DNA of 64,000 bases from Psychroflexus maritimus (GTDB lineage: Bacteria > Bacteroidota > Bacteroidia > Flavobacteriales > Flavobacteriaceae): the NCBI RefSeq assembly GCF_011089875.1, contig NZ_JAANAS010000001.1, positions 186,001 to 250,000 of the forward strand, given 5' to 3'. Shown here piece after piece: positions 37,614-46,390 of the stretch. The position numbers and the translations under genes were made by a program. Under the pieces are notes generated by a model. The model was not told the origin of the DNA, searched no databases, and worked only from the letters and a program-made list of their open reading frames with translations. Position 1 is the first letter of the stretch. The number at the start of each line of letters is the position of its first letter.

Positions 37614-38681
37614 TTAATGATGTTCATGTTCTTCTACTGCCATTCCAATAAACAATGCCGATAGCATGGTAAATATAAAGGCTTGCAGAAAAGCTACCAA
37701 CAACTCCAAAACGCTAATAAACAAGGCAAATGGAACTGAAATGAAAGCTACTCCCGCACTTGATAATATAAAAATTAAACCTATTAAACTCAATATAATT
37801 ATGTGGCCAGCCGTAATGTTAGCAAATAGACGTATCATCAAAGCAATAGGTTTTATAAACAAACCTACTAACTCAATGGGCGCCAACAAAATTCGCACTG
37901 GAACAGGCACACCTGGCATCCAAAAAATATGTTTCCAGTAATCTTTAGTTCCGTTGAATATCATCAATAGAAGCGTAATTAAACCTAAAGCAACTGTTAC
38001 CGAAATACTCCCAGTGACATTGGCTGCACCAGGAAGTAAACCCAAAAGATTGGTTACCCATATAAAAAAGAAAACCGTAAGCAAAAACGGCATAAATTTC
38101 ATAAACTTTTTCTCTCCTATTTGAGGTCTAGCAATATCATCTCTTACAAAAATCACCAAAGTTTCTAAGGCGTTATTTAAACCTTTTGGCGCTTTATCTG
38201 ATTTTTTATAATGACTAGCTAATCTTGGAAACAATAACAACAATACAATTACTGAAAGAAATATTGAAGCTACATTTTTAGTAATAGACAAATCTAGTGG
38301 CCTTACAGCGTTATTTGGATAATGATCCTCACCAAATTCTAAAGCGGTTTCTCCTTCATTTAAAACGTAAGCCTTTTCATGATAATTAACAACACGCTGC
38401 CCCTCTTTTTCAACAACAACACCTCCTTCAGAATCATGATGAAACGCACTAGACATAAAGGTAATCCAACCTTGATCGGTTTTTAATATAACAGGCAAAG
38501 ACAAAGTAACGGAGGTCTCACCTAAATCGAAAAAGTGCCAATCATAAGAATCCTGGATGTGATGCATAATCATATCGGTAGGATTAAAATCAGACCCTTC
38601 TTCTTGAGTAAATGCTTTCAAATTTTGAACAAAAAACAGGACAAAAATTAAAAACAATTTCGAAATCGATTTTGTTGACAT
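37614..38681 (-). CDS. atpB: ATP synthase F0 a subunit with N-terminal extension
   Basis: Subunit a forms the proton half-channels against the c ring. The 355-residue protein is longer than the 240-270 of Proteobacteria because of an N-terminal signal-like helix and a periplasmic region of about 115 residues (DMIMHHIQDSYDWHFFDLG, HHDSEGGVV), a shape seen in Bacteroidota. The essential Arg is in IALMIRLFANITAGH near residue 285. It ends in GMAVEEHEHH. It is the first gene of atpB-E-F-H-A-G, and a promoter-like element lies 40 bp upstream. Confidence 0.96.
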   Translation of the reverse strand: MSTKSISKLFLIFVLFFVQNLKAFTQEEGSDFNPTDMIMHHIQDSYDWHFFDLGETSVTLSLPVILKTDQGWITFMSSAFHHDSEGGVVVEKEGQRVVNYHEKAYVLNEGETALEFGEDHYPNNAVRPLDLSITKNVASIFLSVIVLLLLFPRLASHYKKSDKAPKGLNNALETLVIFVRDDIARPQIGEKKFMKFMPFLLTVFFFIWVTNLLGLLPGAANVTGSISVTVALGLITLLLMIFNGTKDYWKHIFWMPGVPVPVRILLAPIELVGLFIKPIALMIRLFANITAGHIIILSLIGLIFILSSAGVAFISVPFALFISVLELLVAFLQAFIFTMLSALFIGMAVEEHEHH

Positions 38682-38720
38682 AGTTAAAAACTACTTAAAT
38701 ATATTACTTAAAATTTCGTG

Positions 38721-38728
38721 CAAATGTA
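38721..38728 (-). promoter_or_regulatory. Putative -7 element of the atpBEFHAG operon
   Basis: TACATTTG on the minus strand matches TAnnTTTG and lies 40 bp before the atpB ATG. The surrounding gap 38682-39023 (342 bp) is AT-rich and noncoding; it also contains the inverted repeat TTTACTT (38903-38909) / AAGTAAA (38921-38927) and a short CCTTTT/AAAAGG-type hairpin near 38843-38857. No gene is supported there. Confidence 0.5.
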
Positions 38729-39023
38729 GTTTATAAAAAATTAAATTAATAAACTTTTTCTGTTTTTTTTTAATCAAATCTTATTTCAAATTTTAATGCG
38801 TTTACATCGTTTTTGATTCTCATTCTAAATGTAACCGTCTTTCCTTTTATAAAAAGGCTTAAGTTTTACAGAAACAGCCTGAATTATTAATATTTCGTAT
38901 TATTTACTTTTAAACAGTGGAAGTAAAAGAATGTATAATTTGATTCTATTGCAGAAATTACAGTAAAAACCAATGAATCAAGCTCCATGTATATTGCTCT
39001 AAAAAGCTAGGCCTAGAATTAAT

Positions 39024-39407
39024 TTAATTTTCAGACCTATTAATTAATCGAATTGAAAAAACTGCTTCGTAAGTTAAAAAAATAAAATAAGGTATAAAAA
39101 ACAGCATTAAGTCCTTAAAATTGGGTTTAGGTTCTGATAAAAAACTTGGAATTAAAAACAGAATACATGCCAATCCTTTCACAAGAAGCAAGCCCATAAA
39201 AGCAAAGCCTACATAATCTTTAAAGTTTTGGTTAACCCAGGTAATTAAAAATACCACAGCTAAAGTAGAAATAAAAAAGAATAAAAACACCAACGGAACG
39301 CTGTAAAAGAATTCGGTTACAGTATTTTCTAAAAGCAAGGTGATTAACATTAGCACAAGGTGCATAACAAAAAGTATTATGCCTTGTTTAACATAAATAT
39401 TTTTCAT
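39024..39407 (-). CDS. Small four-helix membrane protein beside atp genes (DUF6168-like)
   Basis: A 127-residue integral membrane protein with about four hydrophobic helices (residues 8-26, 34-58, 66-90 and 98-120) and a charged C-terminal tail IRLINRSEN. I recognise it by position and general form as the DUF6168-type protein that lies between atpZ and atpB in flavobacteria. It may help F0 assembly, as UncI/AtpI does elsewhere, but no sequence motif proves this. Downstream is the 342-bp gap before the atpB operon; upstream is atpZ, 21 bp away. Confidence 0.7.
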   Translation of the reverse strand: MKNIYVKQGIILFVMHLVLMLITLLLENTVTEFFYSVPLVFLFFFISTLAVVFLITWVNQNFKDYVGFAFMGLLLVKGLACILFLIPSFLSEPKPNFKDLMLFFIPYFIFLTYEAVFSIRLINRSEN

Positions 39408-39428
39408 AGGTAAAACTAATAATTTTAA

Positions 39429-39668
39429 TTAGTCGAGGAACTTTTTGAGCGAACTAATAACCTGATATAAAGCAATAAACACTCCAAGCAAAGACAAAGC
39501 TAAAGTAAAGATTGGGAAATTAGTAGCTTGAGATTCGTCTAAATAAATCCCTAACCAAACAGAACCGCCTATAACAATTAGCATTTGAAGTGCTATTCCT
39601 GAAAAAAACAACCAGTTTTTAAGCGGTTTTTTCTTGTTTTCCTTTAGATTTTTTTTCTTTTTGCTCAT
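39429..39668 (-). CDS. atpZ: AtpZ/AtpI-family two-helix membrane protein
   Basis: A 79-residue protein: a very basic N-terminus (SKKKKNLKENKKKPLK), then two membrane helices at about residues 19-40 and 52-70 with GGSVWLGIYLDE between them, matching the AtpZ/AtpI domain. Such proteins are coded next to ATP synthase genes and are proposed to help c-ring assembly or carry Mg2+/Ca2+. The start lies inside the bactofilin gene, overlapping it by 50 bp in another frame, so the two are translated from one message. Confidence 0.85.
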   Translation of the reverse strand: MSKKKKNLKENKKKPLKNWLFFSGIALQMLIVIGGSVWLGIYLDESQATNFPIFTLALSLLGVFIALYQVISSLKKFLD

Positions 39669-40032
39669 TTAAACTCTTAACTCCTTTCATTTTACAAGCC
39701 GCATTAAAGACAGCTCCAGGTTCTACGCTCAGTTTTTCGGTTTCCACTTCCCCTTCAATTTGGGCGGTTGAACGTAAGCTAAGAATTGAATTTATTTTCA
39801 TTTGCCCCGAAAACTTTCCTTCAAAATCTGCGCTATCACAATTTAATGTACCTTCTATATAGCCAGTTTCACCAACTACTACTTTACCTTCAGTAACAAT
39901 ATTCCCTATTATTTGTCCTTCAATTCTAAAACTTCCTTTGGATGCTATATCACCTTTAAAAGTTGTTCCTTGAGCTATTTTGTTTTGTTCTTTTGTCACG
40001 TCTAATGTGTTTTTACTTTTTTCTTTAAACAT
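39619..40032 (-). CDS. Bactofilin (polymer-forming cytoskeletal protein)
   Basis: Bactofilins self-assemble into nucleotide-free filaments that scaffold envelope-related processes. The 137-residue protein has the beta-helical core with regular hydrophobic rungs: GTTFKGDIASKGSFRIEGQI, GNIVTEGKVVVGETGYIEG, then SILSLRSTAQIEGEVETEKL. Flanking tails are short and charged; the C-terminus is Lys-rich. The gene starts 4 bp after sprE/porW and overlaps atpZ by 50 bp, an arrangement placing a cytoskeletal gene between secretion and ATP synthase genes. Confidence 0.9.
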   Translation of the reverse strand: MFKEKSKNTLDVTKEQNKIAQGTTFKGDIASKGSFRIEGQIIGNIVTEGKVVVGETGYIEGTLNCDSADFEGKFSGQMKINSILSLRSTAQIEGEVETEKLSVEPGAVFNAACKMKGVKSLNEQKEKKSKGKQEKTA

Positions 40033-40036
40033 CTTC

Positions 40037-42655
40037 TTATTGATTTTCTAGGTACGAATTTAAGCTTTTATAAATTTGTATTTTAGTATAATTGGTTTTT
40101 TCTACACTAAAATATTCCCAATCTTGATTTGTAAACCCATTTTCTAGCAAGATATCACCTAAACCTTGGGCTCCTAATTTACTTGTTAAATCGCGAACCA
40201 ATATAAACATCACATCCTTGTCGTAAACATCTACAGATACTTTTAGATGACCATATTCTAGTTCTTTCAAACCGGCTTTTATAGTAGCATAAACCTCTCT
40301 TAAATAAGCTTTATTGTAATCCTCTTTAGGAAACCTAAAGACCAAGTTGAATTTATCTTCTTGTTCTTCTGCTATAAATTTCTGATTTTTGAATGCTTTT
40401 TTAGCTTCGGTGTGCATTTCTTTAGCTTTCTTTCCTTCTTTGGTCTGAGAATGATCAATAGCTACTTCATCTAGTTCTTTTAAGTATTCCTGATGGCCGT
40501 AAAGTCTTCCAACAGCCATGGCTTTTAAAATTTTAAACTTTGGCACCGTTGCCGTACCTATTAATTCATCTATCCAGTAATTACATTCATCTATAACGTA
40601 TTCTATGTTTTGATTTTTAAATTCTTTATAGAGTCTTGAATAAATAGTATTAGGACTATTTTCTCCATCCCGCATACTTCTTGGATTAAGAAGAATTTCT
40701 GCATACCTACTATCGGGATGGTCCTTAATTATATTAGCTTTCCATAGGTCCATTTTTTCTTGGTCGGGAATAAGCTTATAAATCAAGTATAGGTTATATT
40801 TTGCAGGAAGCAGAAGTTTTTCCTCTACACCTTCAAAATCAACTAATCTCAAAAACCTCTTTTCAGCAAGGGCTAACTCTTTAAACTTCTCCTTGTAAAT
40901 TACGCCTAATTGAAAGTAAGCATAATTTCGTTGACCTTTTATACTATCAATTACAACCTTGTCTTCTGGGATTTGACTAATATAGGATTGTGGATCAAAT
41001 TCAGGCGAATTAAAAAAATCATCTTCTTCCTCCTCTTCATCATCTTCACTTTTTGACTTTCCTTTCTTTTTAGGGTCAAACCTCCAATTATCAGCAAATT
41101 CAATAGCTCCCCATTTACGCTTAAATTTCCCCAAACCAGATTTTAATTGATTCTCATCGTAAAAATAAAAGGTTTGTTCTCCTTTCTTTCCTACGGCTGA
41201 AGTACCACCAAAACCAGGAATATCGGGAGGTTGTTGAGCCGCTAATCGATCCTGTTTATTTTGTTGCGCAAAAAGTTCTTCAGCTTCTTCTTTGAGTTTT
41301 TGAGTATGTTTATCAAAAAAAGATAAACGCTCTTGGTCTGTCATATTTACCAATTGAATAATGCTATCGGTTTCTTCTGCAATGTCTTCAAACTTAATTA
41401 CGTCTTCTAAGTTATTTCGCTTTTTTTGTATTAATCTAAATTCTCTTGTGCTATCATCTAAGTTGGTTAAAGTAGAATCATAATAAGCCCCTGCTGTTTT
41501 ATAAGAAGCCTTGTCAAAATAGATATTGGCTAAATTTAAATAATTCCTAGAAATTCTGTATTGATTGTCACCTGGCTCACGCAAGGACTTGTTGTAATAC
41601 TGAATAGCCAAATCAATTGAATCAACTTTTGAATAATGTTGTGCATATTCAAAATAAAAATGATCTAAATGGTGTCTGTTTTCCCAATCTAAGGCCCATT
41701 CTTCAAAGGTTTCTTTAACTATTGAGTCTTGCTCTGGCTGATAATCTTTTATCTTGAATTGTTCTGTTAATGAATGCACCCAATACTTTCTATTGAACCA
41801 ATATTCTCCCTTTGTTTTAGGTCTTCGTTTAAATTCAATTACTTTTTGAAAATTAGCATAAGCCGAGTCTTTTTCGCCTAGCTTATTGAATAATTGAGAG
41901 CGAATAAATTGCCATCTTGTTTTTTCTTCGTACTCACTCACATGCTCAACAGCCATAGCTAAGGCATCAATAGCTGAAGCATAGTATTGCTGATTTAGCG
42001 CTTCTGCTTCTTCATCTTCTTCATCAACTAAAGCTAAATAAATACTAGCTAATGTAGCCTGTATTTCGGCTAAATCTTCAGGCTCAAGCTCATTGTTTTC
42101 TGCTAAAATCTGATGTAAGTTTTTTAAAGCTAGCTCCGGAAAACCCATTCTGAAGTTTGTCTTCTGAAGCCATATTTCTGAGCGAACTAAAATTTCGGAA
42201 TTGGGGTAGTGATTTTTAATATAAGAAAAAGCATCCTTTGCGGGAATAAAACGCTGATCATAATACCTTGCCTGACCAAGTAATAAATAAGTTTCATCAA
42301 TTTGAAAATTGTATTCTCTACCCCCTAAAAACATAGAATGTTTACGCACTCCTTTTGCTGCTTTAGCTTCAGCTTTAGCAAACGACTCAAGCAATGGCAC
42401 GGTATCATTTCTCTCTGGTGGTACTTCGGCCATGCGTTCAATAGGAAGAATATCAAAAAAATGATCTGAATGTGAGCGTTTAACTTCCTCAACACCAAGT
42501 TCCATTTCAATATTACCATGATATAAAACATTGTAGTAAGTAGTCATGGCATGGAAGTTTCTATTCATAAACTTGTCTTCTTGCGTAGAACAAGCCGAAA
42601 TAGAAACTAGCACAAAAATAATAATTCCTAATTTATACTTTTCTTTACTATACAT
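40037..42655 (-). CDS. porW: SprE/PorW, TPR lipoprotein of the type IX secretion system
   Basis: A large lipoprotein of 872 residues: the signal peptide ends ISAC with the lipid Cys at residue 22, followed by STQEDKFMNRNFHAMTTYYN, the characteristic start of SprE/PorW, where a domain of conserved aromatic residues precedes repeated helical pairs. Several TPR-like segments can be seen (LLGQARYYDQRFIPAKDAF, AIQYYNKSLREPGDNQ, RNYLNLANIYFDKASYKTA). An acidic low-complexity stretch (DDEEEEEDDF) is near the middle. SprE is needed for type IX secretion and gliding; PorW links the outer-membrane translocon to the PorKN ring. It heads the unit porW-bactofilin-atpZ-DUF6168. Confidence 0.9.
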   Translation of the reverse strand: MYSKEKYKLGIIIFVLVSISACSTQEDKFMNRNFHAMTTYYNVLYHGNIEMELGVEEVKRSHSDHFFDILPIERMAEVPPERNDTVPLLESFAKAEAKAAKGVRKHSMFLGGREYNFQIDETYLLLGQARYYDQRFIPAKDAFSYIKNHYPNSEILVRSEIWLQKTNFRMGFPELALKNLHQILAENNELEPEDLAEIQATLASIYLALVDEEDEEAEALNQQYYASAIDALAMAVEHVSEYEEKTRWQFIRSQLFNKLGEKDSAYANFQKVIEFKRRPKTKGEYWFNRKYWVHSLTEQFKIKDYQPEQDSIVKETFEEWALDWENRHHLDHFYFEYAQHYSKVDSIDLAIQYYNKSLREPGDNQYRISRNYLNLANIYFDKASYKTAGAYYDSTLTNLDDSTREFRLIQKKRNNLEDVIKFEDIAEETDSIIQLVNMTDQERLSFFDKHTQKLKEEAEELFAQQNKQDRLAAQQPPDIPGFGGTSAVGKKGEQTFYFYDENQLKSGLGKFKRKWGAIEFADNWRFDPKKKGKSKSEDDEEEEEDDFFNSPEFDPQSYISQIPEDKVVIDSIKGQRNYAYFQLGVIYKEKFKELALAEKRFLRLVDFEGVEEKLLLPAKYNLYLIYKLIPDQEKMDLWKANIIKDHPDSRYAEILLNPRSMRDGENSPNTIYSRLYKEFKNQNIEYVIDECNYWIDELIGTATVPKFKILKAMAVGRLYGHQEYLKELDEVAIDHSQTKEGKKAKEMHTEAKKAFKNQKFIAEEQEDKFNLVFRFPKEDYNKAYLREVYATIKAGLKELEYGHLKVSVDVYDKDVMFILVRDLTSKLGAQGLGDILLENGFTNQDWEYFSVEKTNYTKIQIYKSLNSYLENQ

Positions 42656-42713
42656 TATAATTTGCAGCCTCTTAGTTGTATAACTTTTAAATTTAAAACT
42701 TATTGCAATAGCG

Positions 42714-42746
42714 CAAAAGTAATGTATTTAAAACAAATAGCTCAAA
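42714..42746 (-). promoter_or_regulatory. Putative promoter of porW-bactofilin-atpZ
   Basis: TACTTTTG (42721 to 42714), followed by CGC on the minus strand, is a good -7 element. TTTG (42746 to 42743) lies 21 bp upstream as -33. The transcript start would be about 50 nt before the porW ATG. This is one of the better promoter matches in the window. Confidence 0.6.
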
Positions 42747-42772
42747 GCTTTAATTAGCTTGTAGCAATTTAA

Positions 42773-42807
42773 AAAACAAAACCCCTCTAAAAGAAGAGTT
42801 TTGTTTT
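42773..42807 (-). terminator. Rho-independent terminator of the dcw cluster after ftsZ
   Basis: The minus strand forms AAAACAAAA-CTCT, a six-base loop, AGAG-(GGG bulge)-TTTTGTTTT with a T-rich end. It lies 26 bp after the ftsZ stop and about 26 bp before the porW promoter region. The three-base bulge weakens the stem, but the position is right. Confidence 0.75.
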
Positions 42808-42833
42808 CTAAAATCAACCAATTTATAAAGCTA

Positions 42834-44975
42834 TTAATCTACATTGTCATGTAAATAGGAATTATTTGATCTAAAATTTACATTTCCATTTTCATCTTGT
42901 TGCAAACTAGTCCTTGAGCGTTTGTTTTCAGTTTTTCTTGAGTGGTCTATTTCTACTCCTGCACGTTTATATGCTGGTTGTTTTTCAATTTCATCAATAT
43001 TTTGCTGATTATTTTTGAATTGATAATTAAAGCGTTTTAGTTTTGCTCTTCGCTGTGCTGCTGAAGCTTTTAAATCTTGAATAGAGCTACTGAAAGGGTC
43101 GATTTCATTTGAAACCTCTTCCGTAGCATTGGTATCCTCCTTTTTAACTTCTTTTTTAAGCTCCTTTTTCACCTCAAAGCTAAACTCTTCTTCAGAAGTT
43201 TCTTCAGCTTCTTGCTTAGGCTCTGAAGCTTGTTGAGGCTGGGCTTGATTCAGGTGATTTTCTAAGTCCTCATAATCGTCTAAATTATAAAGCTTTGCTT
43301 CGTTATTAGACAGCGATAGATTGTTGGCTTCTGAAGTTACCACTATTTCGTCTTTTACCTCAATATCATTAATAGTTGAATCCTCAAGACTGTCATCTAA
43401 GCTCAGGTGTTGGATGGTTGAATTATTAGTTTCATCCGTTTTACTATTATCTTTTTGAGAGGTGTCTTCCAATTCGTTATTTGCAGTTTTTTCAGTCTGC
43501 TTATTCACTGATTGTTGTATGGGAAAATCGAAGGTTAAAGGCAACTCATCCGCAAAATCATTATTCTCATTAGCTTGGTTTTTTGCCTCTTGATTATTTG
43601 GATTTACATCTTCTATCTCAAAATCATTTAGTTCAAGATGTACCTCTTCTGCATCAACTTCAATTTCTCGCATAGCAGAAGTAGTAGCTAATAAATCGTC
43701 CTCATTTAGTGATGATATTTCATTATTCTGATTTGTTTCTGCCTCTGATGTTACCGACTTATTCTCTTGATTTTGAAGTGGATTATCATTTTCAAAATTA
43801 TCTTCTTCTAAGGAATGAACAATTTTCTTTTTGGGGTAGTTGTTTTCTGGAGCAGGTCTGGCAGTCTTGTTAAAATTAGAAGAAACCGAAGTCTTTTTAG
43901 GATCCAATTTCAACTCAGCCTTCTGTTCATCTTCAAGGGTATGAACAATTTTTTTTGTTTCAGTATTAACAATCACATCTTGCTGCTCCGTATTAAAACC
44001 CGTGGCTATTACGGTTATTGAGATAGAATCTTCAAGGCTTTCATCTTCTCCTACCCCCATAATAATGTTGGCAGAATTTCCAGCTTCCGCTTGAATATGG
44101 TCATTAATTTCTCCTATTTCATCAATGGTAATTTCATCAGTACCCGAAACGATTAATAAAAGAACGTTTTGAGCTCCTTTAATTTTGTTATCATTTAGGA
44201 GTGGAGAATCTAATGCTTTTTCAATAGCATCCATAGCTCGGTTGGATCCAGAAGCTACGGAAGACCCCATAATAGCTGTACCACTATTGCTCAATACTGT
44301 CTTGGCGTCTTTCAGGTCAATATTTTGGGTATAATGATGCGTAATTACTTCTGCAATACCTCTAGAAGCAGTGGCTAAAACCTCATCTGCTTTAGAAAAA
44401 CCAGCTTTAAACCCAAGGTTGCCATACACCTCCCTTAGCTTATTATTGTTAATCACAATTAATGAATCAACTTCATCTCTTAGTTTTTCTACACCAAGCT
44501 GTGCTTGTTCGTTTCTTGTTTTTCCTTCAAACATAAACGGAATGGTAATAATTCCAACAGTAAGGATATCCATTTCTCTGGCTTGCTTAGCAATAATTGG
44601 TGCCGCTCCTGTACCCGTTCCACCGCCCATACCGGCGGTAATGAAAACCATTTTAGTATTGGTGCTTAATAGGTTTTTGATATCATCAAAACTCTCTAAA
44701 GCAGCCTGTTCTCCAACGTCTGGATTAGCACCTGCACCTAAACCTTCGGTAAGGTTTACCCCTAATTGAATTTTAGTAGGGACAGGGCTATTTTCTAAGG
44801 CTTGAGAATCGGTATTGCAAACTACAAAATCTACCCCTCTAATTCCTTGCCTAAACATATGGTTAATGGCATTTGAACCTCCGCCTCCAACGCCAATTAC
44901 CTTAATTACATTAGACTGATTCTTAGGCAAATCGAAAGAGATTTTATCGAAATCATTATTATCTTGTTGGCTCAT
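42834..44975 (-). CDS. ftsZ: Cell division GTPase FtsZ with very long C-terminal linker
   Basis: FtsZ polymerises into the division ring. Residues about 15-325 are the tubulin-like core: GVGGGGSNAINHM, the GTP signature AGMGGGTGTGAAP near residue 105, and NTDSQAL. Beyond it lies a linker of about 370 residues, acidic, Asn/Glu/Gln-rich and probably disordered, with two copies of a KKIVH(T/S)LE motif near residues 342 and 383 and a related LYNLDDYEDLE. The C-terminal peptide FRSNNSYLHDNVD is the conserved tip seen in Bacteroidota FtsZ. At 713 residues it is long even for flavobacteria (usually about 650). It is the last gene of the cluster. Confidence 0.97.
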   Translation of the reverse strand: MSQQDNNDFDKISFDLPKNQSNVIKVIGVGGGGSNAINHMFRQGIRGVDFVVCNTDSQALENSPVPTKIQLGVNLTEGLGAGANPDVGEQAALESFDDIKNLLSTNTKMVFITAGMGGGTGTGAAPIIAKQAREMDILTVGIITIPFMFEGKTRNEQAQLGVEKLRDEVDSLIVINNNKLREVYGNLGFKAGFSKADEVLATASRGIAEVITHHYTQNIDLKDAKTVLSNSGTAIMGSSVASGSNRAMDAIEKALDSPLLNDNKIKGAQNVLLLIVSGTDEITIDEIGEINDHIQAEAGNSANIIMGVGEDESLEDSISITVIATGFNTEQQDVIVNTETKKIVHTLEDEQKAELKLDPKKTSVSSNFNKTARPAPENNYPKKKIVHSLEEDNFENDNPLQNQENKSVTSEAETNQNNEISSLNEDDLLATTSAMREIEVDAEEVHLELNDFEIEDVNPNNQEAKNQANENNDFADELPLTFDFPIQQSVNKQTEKTANNELEDTSQKDNSKTDETNNSTIQHLSLDDSLEDSTINDIEVKDEIVVTSEANNLSLSNNEAKLYNLDDYEDLENHLNQAQPQQASEPKQEAEETSEEEFSFEVKKELKKEVKKEDTNATEEVSNEIDPFSSSIQDLKASAAQRRAKLKRFNYQFKNNQQNIDEIEKQPAYKRAGVEIDHSRKTENKRSRTSLQQDENGNVNFRSNNSYLHDNVD

Positions 44976-44997
44976 AACTTAAATTTTTATTGGTCAT

Positions 44998-46380
44998 TTA
45001 TTCTGCTTTATCTAAAAAATCTTTTAATCCATCAAAGAATTTTTCAAAAATATTTCTTCGTGGTCCTGTGGCTCTATCTTGCTTTTCGGGATTCTCCTGA
45101 GCAAGTTCTTCGGTATCTTCAGAGCTAGTCTGTTCTTCCTCAGAAACCGTTTGTATAGGCTGGTCTTCTTCCAGCTTTGCTTGTTCTTCTTCTTTTTCTT
45201 CTTGAACTTGGTGTTCATGTTCGTAAATAGCTTTCATCACTAGACCTACAGCTGTTGCAAAAATTGGACTAGCGGTATCTTTTTCTGTATCTCCAGCTAA
45301 ATGCTCGTTAGGTAAACCTATTCGGGTATCCATTCCAGTAATGTATTCTACTAATTGTTTGAGGTGTTTTAGCTGAGCACCACCTCCGGTAATTACAATT
45401 CCAGCAATGAGTTTTTTTCGTTGTTCTTCGTGGCCGTAATTTTTTATTTCTTGAAAAACTTGTTCAATAATTTCAACAGCTCTATAATGAATAATTTTAG
45501 ACAAGTTTTTTAAAGAAATTTCTTTAGGTTCTCTTCCTCTTAATCCAGGAATGGAAACAATTTCGTTGTCTTTATTTTCGCCAGGCCAAGCCGAACCAAA
45601 CTTTACTTTAAGTAATTCAGCTTGTTTTTCAATAATGGAACAGCCATCTTTAATGTCTTCTGTAATTACATTGCCTCCAAATGGAATAACCGCAGTATGC
45701 CTAATAATTCCGTCTTTAAAAATTGCTAAATCGGTTGTTCCCCCTCCAATATCTATTAGAGCTACGCCAGCTTCTTTTTCTTCCTGACTTAAAACGGCAT
45801 TGGCTGAAGCAAGAGGTTCAAGATTAACTCCTCCCAATTCTAAACCTGAATTTTTAACGCACCTTACAATGTTTCTGATGGAAGAAATTTGCCCAACAAC
45901 CACATGAAAGTTGGCTTCTAATCTTGCGCCGTGCATACCAATAGGTTGAGTAATTTCAGCCTGACCATCTACTTTGTATTCCTGTGGAAGTACGTGTATA
46001 ATCTCTTCGCCAGGAAGCATGACAAGCTTGTGTACTTGATTGCAAAGCTCCTCAATATCTTGTTCTTCAATAACATCATCATAATTAGCTCTAGTAATAT
46101 AATCACTGTGCTGCAAGCTTCTAATGTGTTGTCCAGCAATTCCTACAGTTACCTGGTCAACTTTTAAACCTGCGTTAGCTTCAGCATCTCTTACTGCTTG
46201 TTGTATAGATTGAATAGTTTGCGTTATATTATTCACTACTCCTCTATGTACGCCTAAGCTTTTGGCTTTTCCAATGCCTAGAATTTCCACTTTTCCGTAT
46301 TCATTTTTACGGCCAATCATAGCTACTATTTTTGTAGTACCTATGTCTAATCCAACTGCAATATTCTCTTGTTCCATCAT
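44998..46380 (-). CDS. ftsA: Cell division actin-like protein FtsA
   Basis: FtsA tethers FtsZ to the membrane and recruits later division proteins. The 460-residue protein (from ATG 46380) opens with NIAVGLDIGTTKIVAMIG, the actin-fold phosphate-1 motif; ALIDIGGGTTDLAIF is phosphate-2, and GIVITGGGAQLKHL is the adenosine motif. A long acidic Glu/Gln-rich tail precedes the amphipathic membrane-targeting end FEKFFDGLKDFLDKAE. The longest frame starts with TTG at 46434 within ftsQ; the ATGATG at 46380, 10 bp after the ftsQ stop, matches the family start and is preferred. Confidence 0.96.
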   Translation of the reverse strand: MMEQENIAVGLDIGTTKIVAMIGRKNEYGKVEILGIGKAKSLGVHRGVVNNITQTIQSIQQAVRDAEANAGLKVDQVTVGIAGQHIRSLQHSDYITRANYDDVIEEQDIEELCNQVHKLVMLPGEEIIHVLPQEYKVDGQAEITQPIGMHGARLEANFHVVVGQISSIRNIVRCVKNSGLELGGVNLEPLASANAVLSQEEKEAGVALIDIGGGTTDLAIFKDGIIRHTAVIPFGGNVITEDIKDGCSIIEKQAELLKVKFGSAWPGENKDNEIVSIPGLRGREPKEISLKNLSKIIHYRAVEIIEQVFQEIKNYGHEEQRKKLIAGIVITGGGAQLKHLKQLVEYITGMDTRIGLPNEHLAGDTEKDTASPIFATAVGLVMKAIYEHEHQVQEEKEEEQAKLEEDQPIQTVSEEEQTSSEDTEELAQENPEKQDRATGPRRNIFEKFFDGLKDFLDKAE

Positions 46381-46390
46381 CACTATATTA

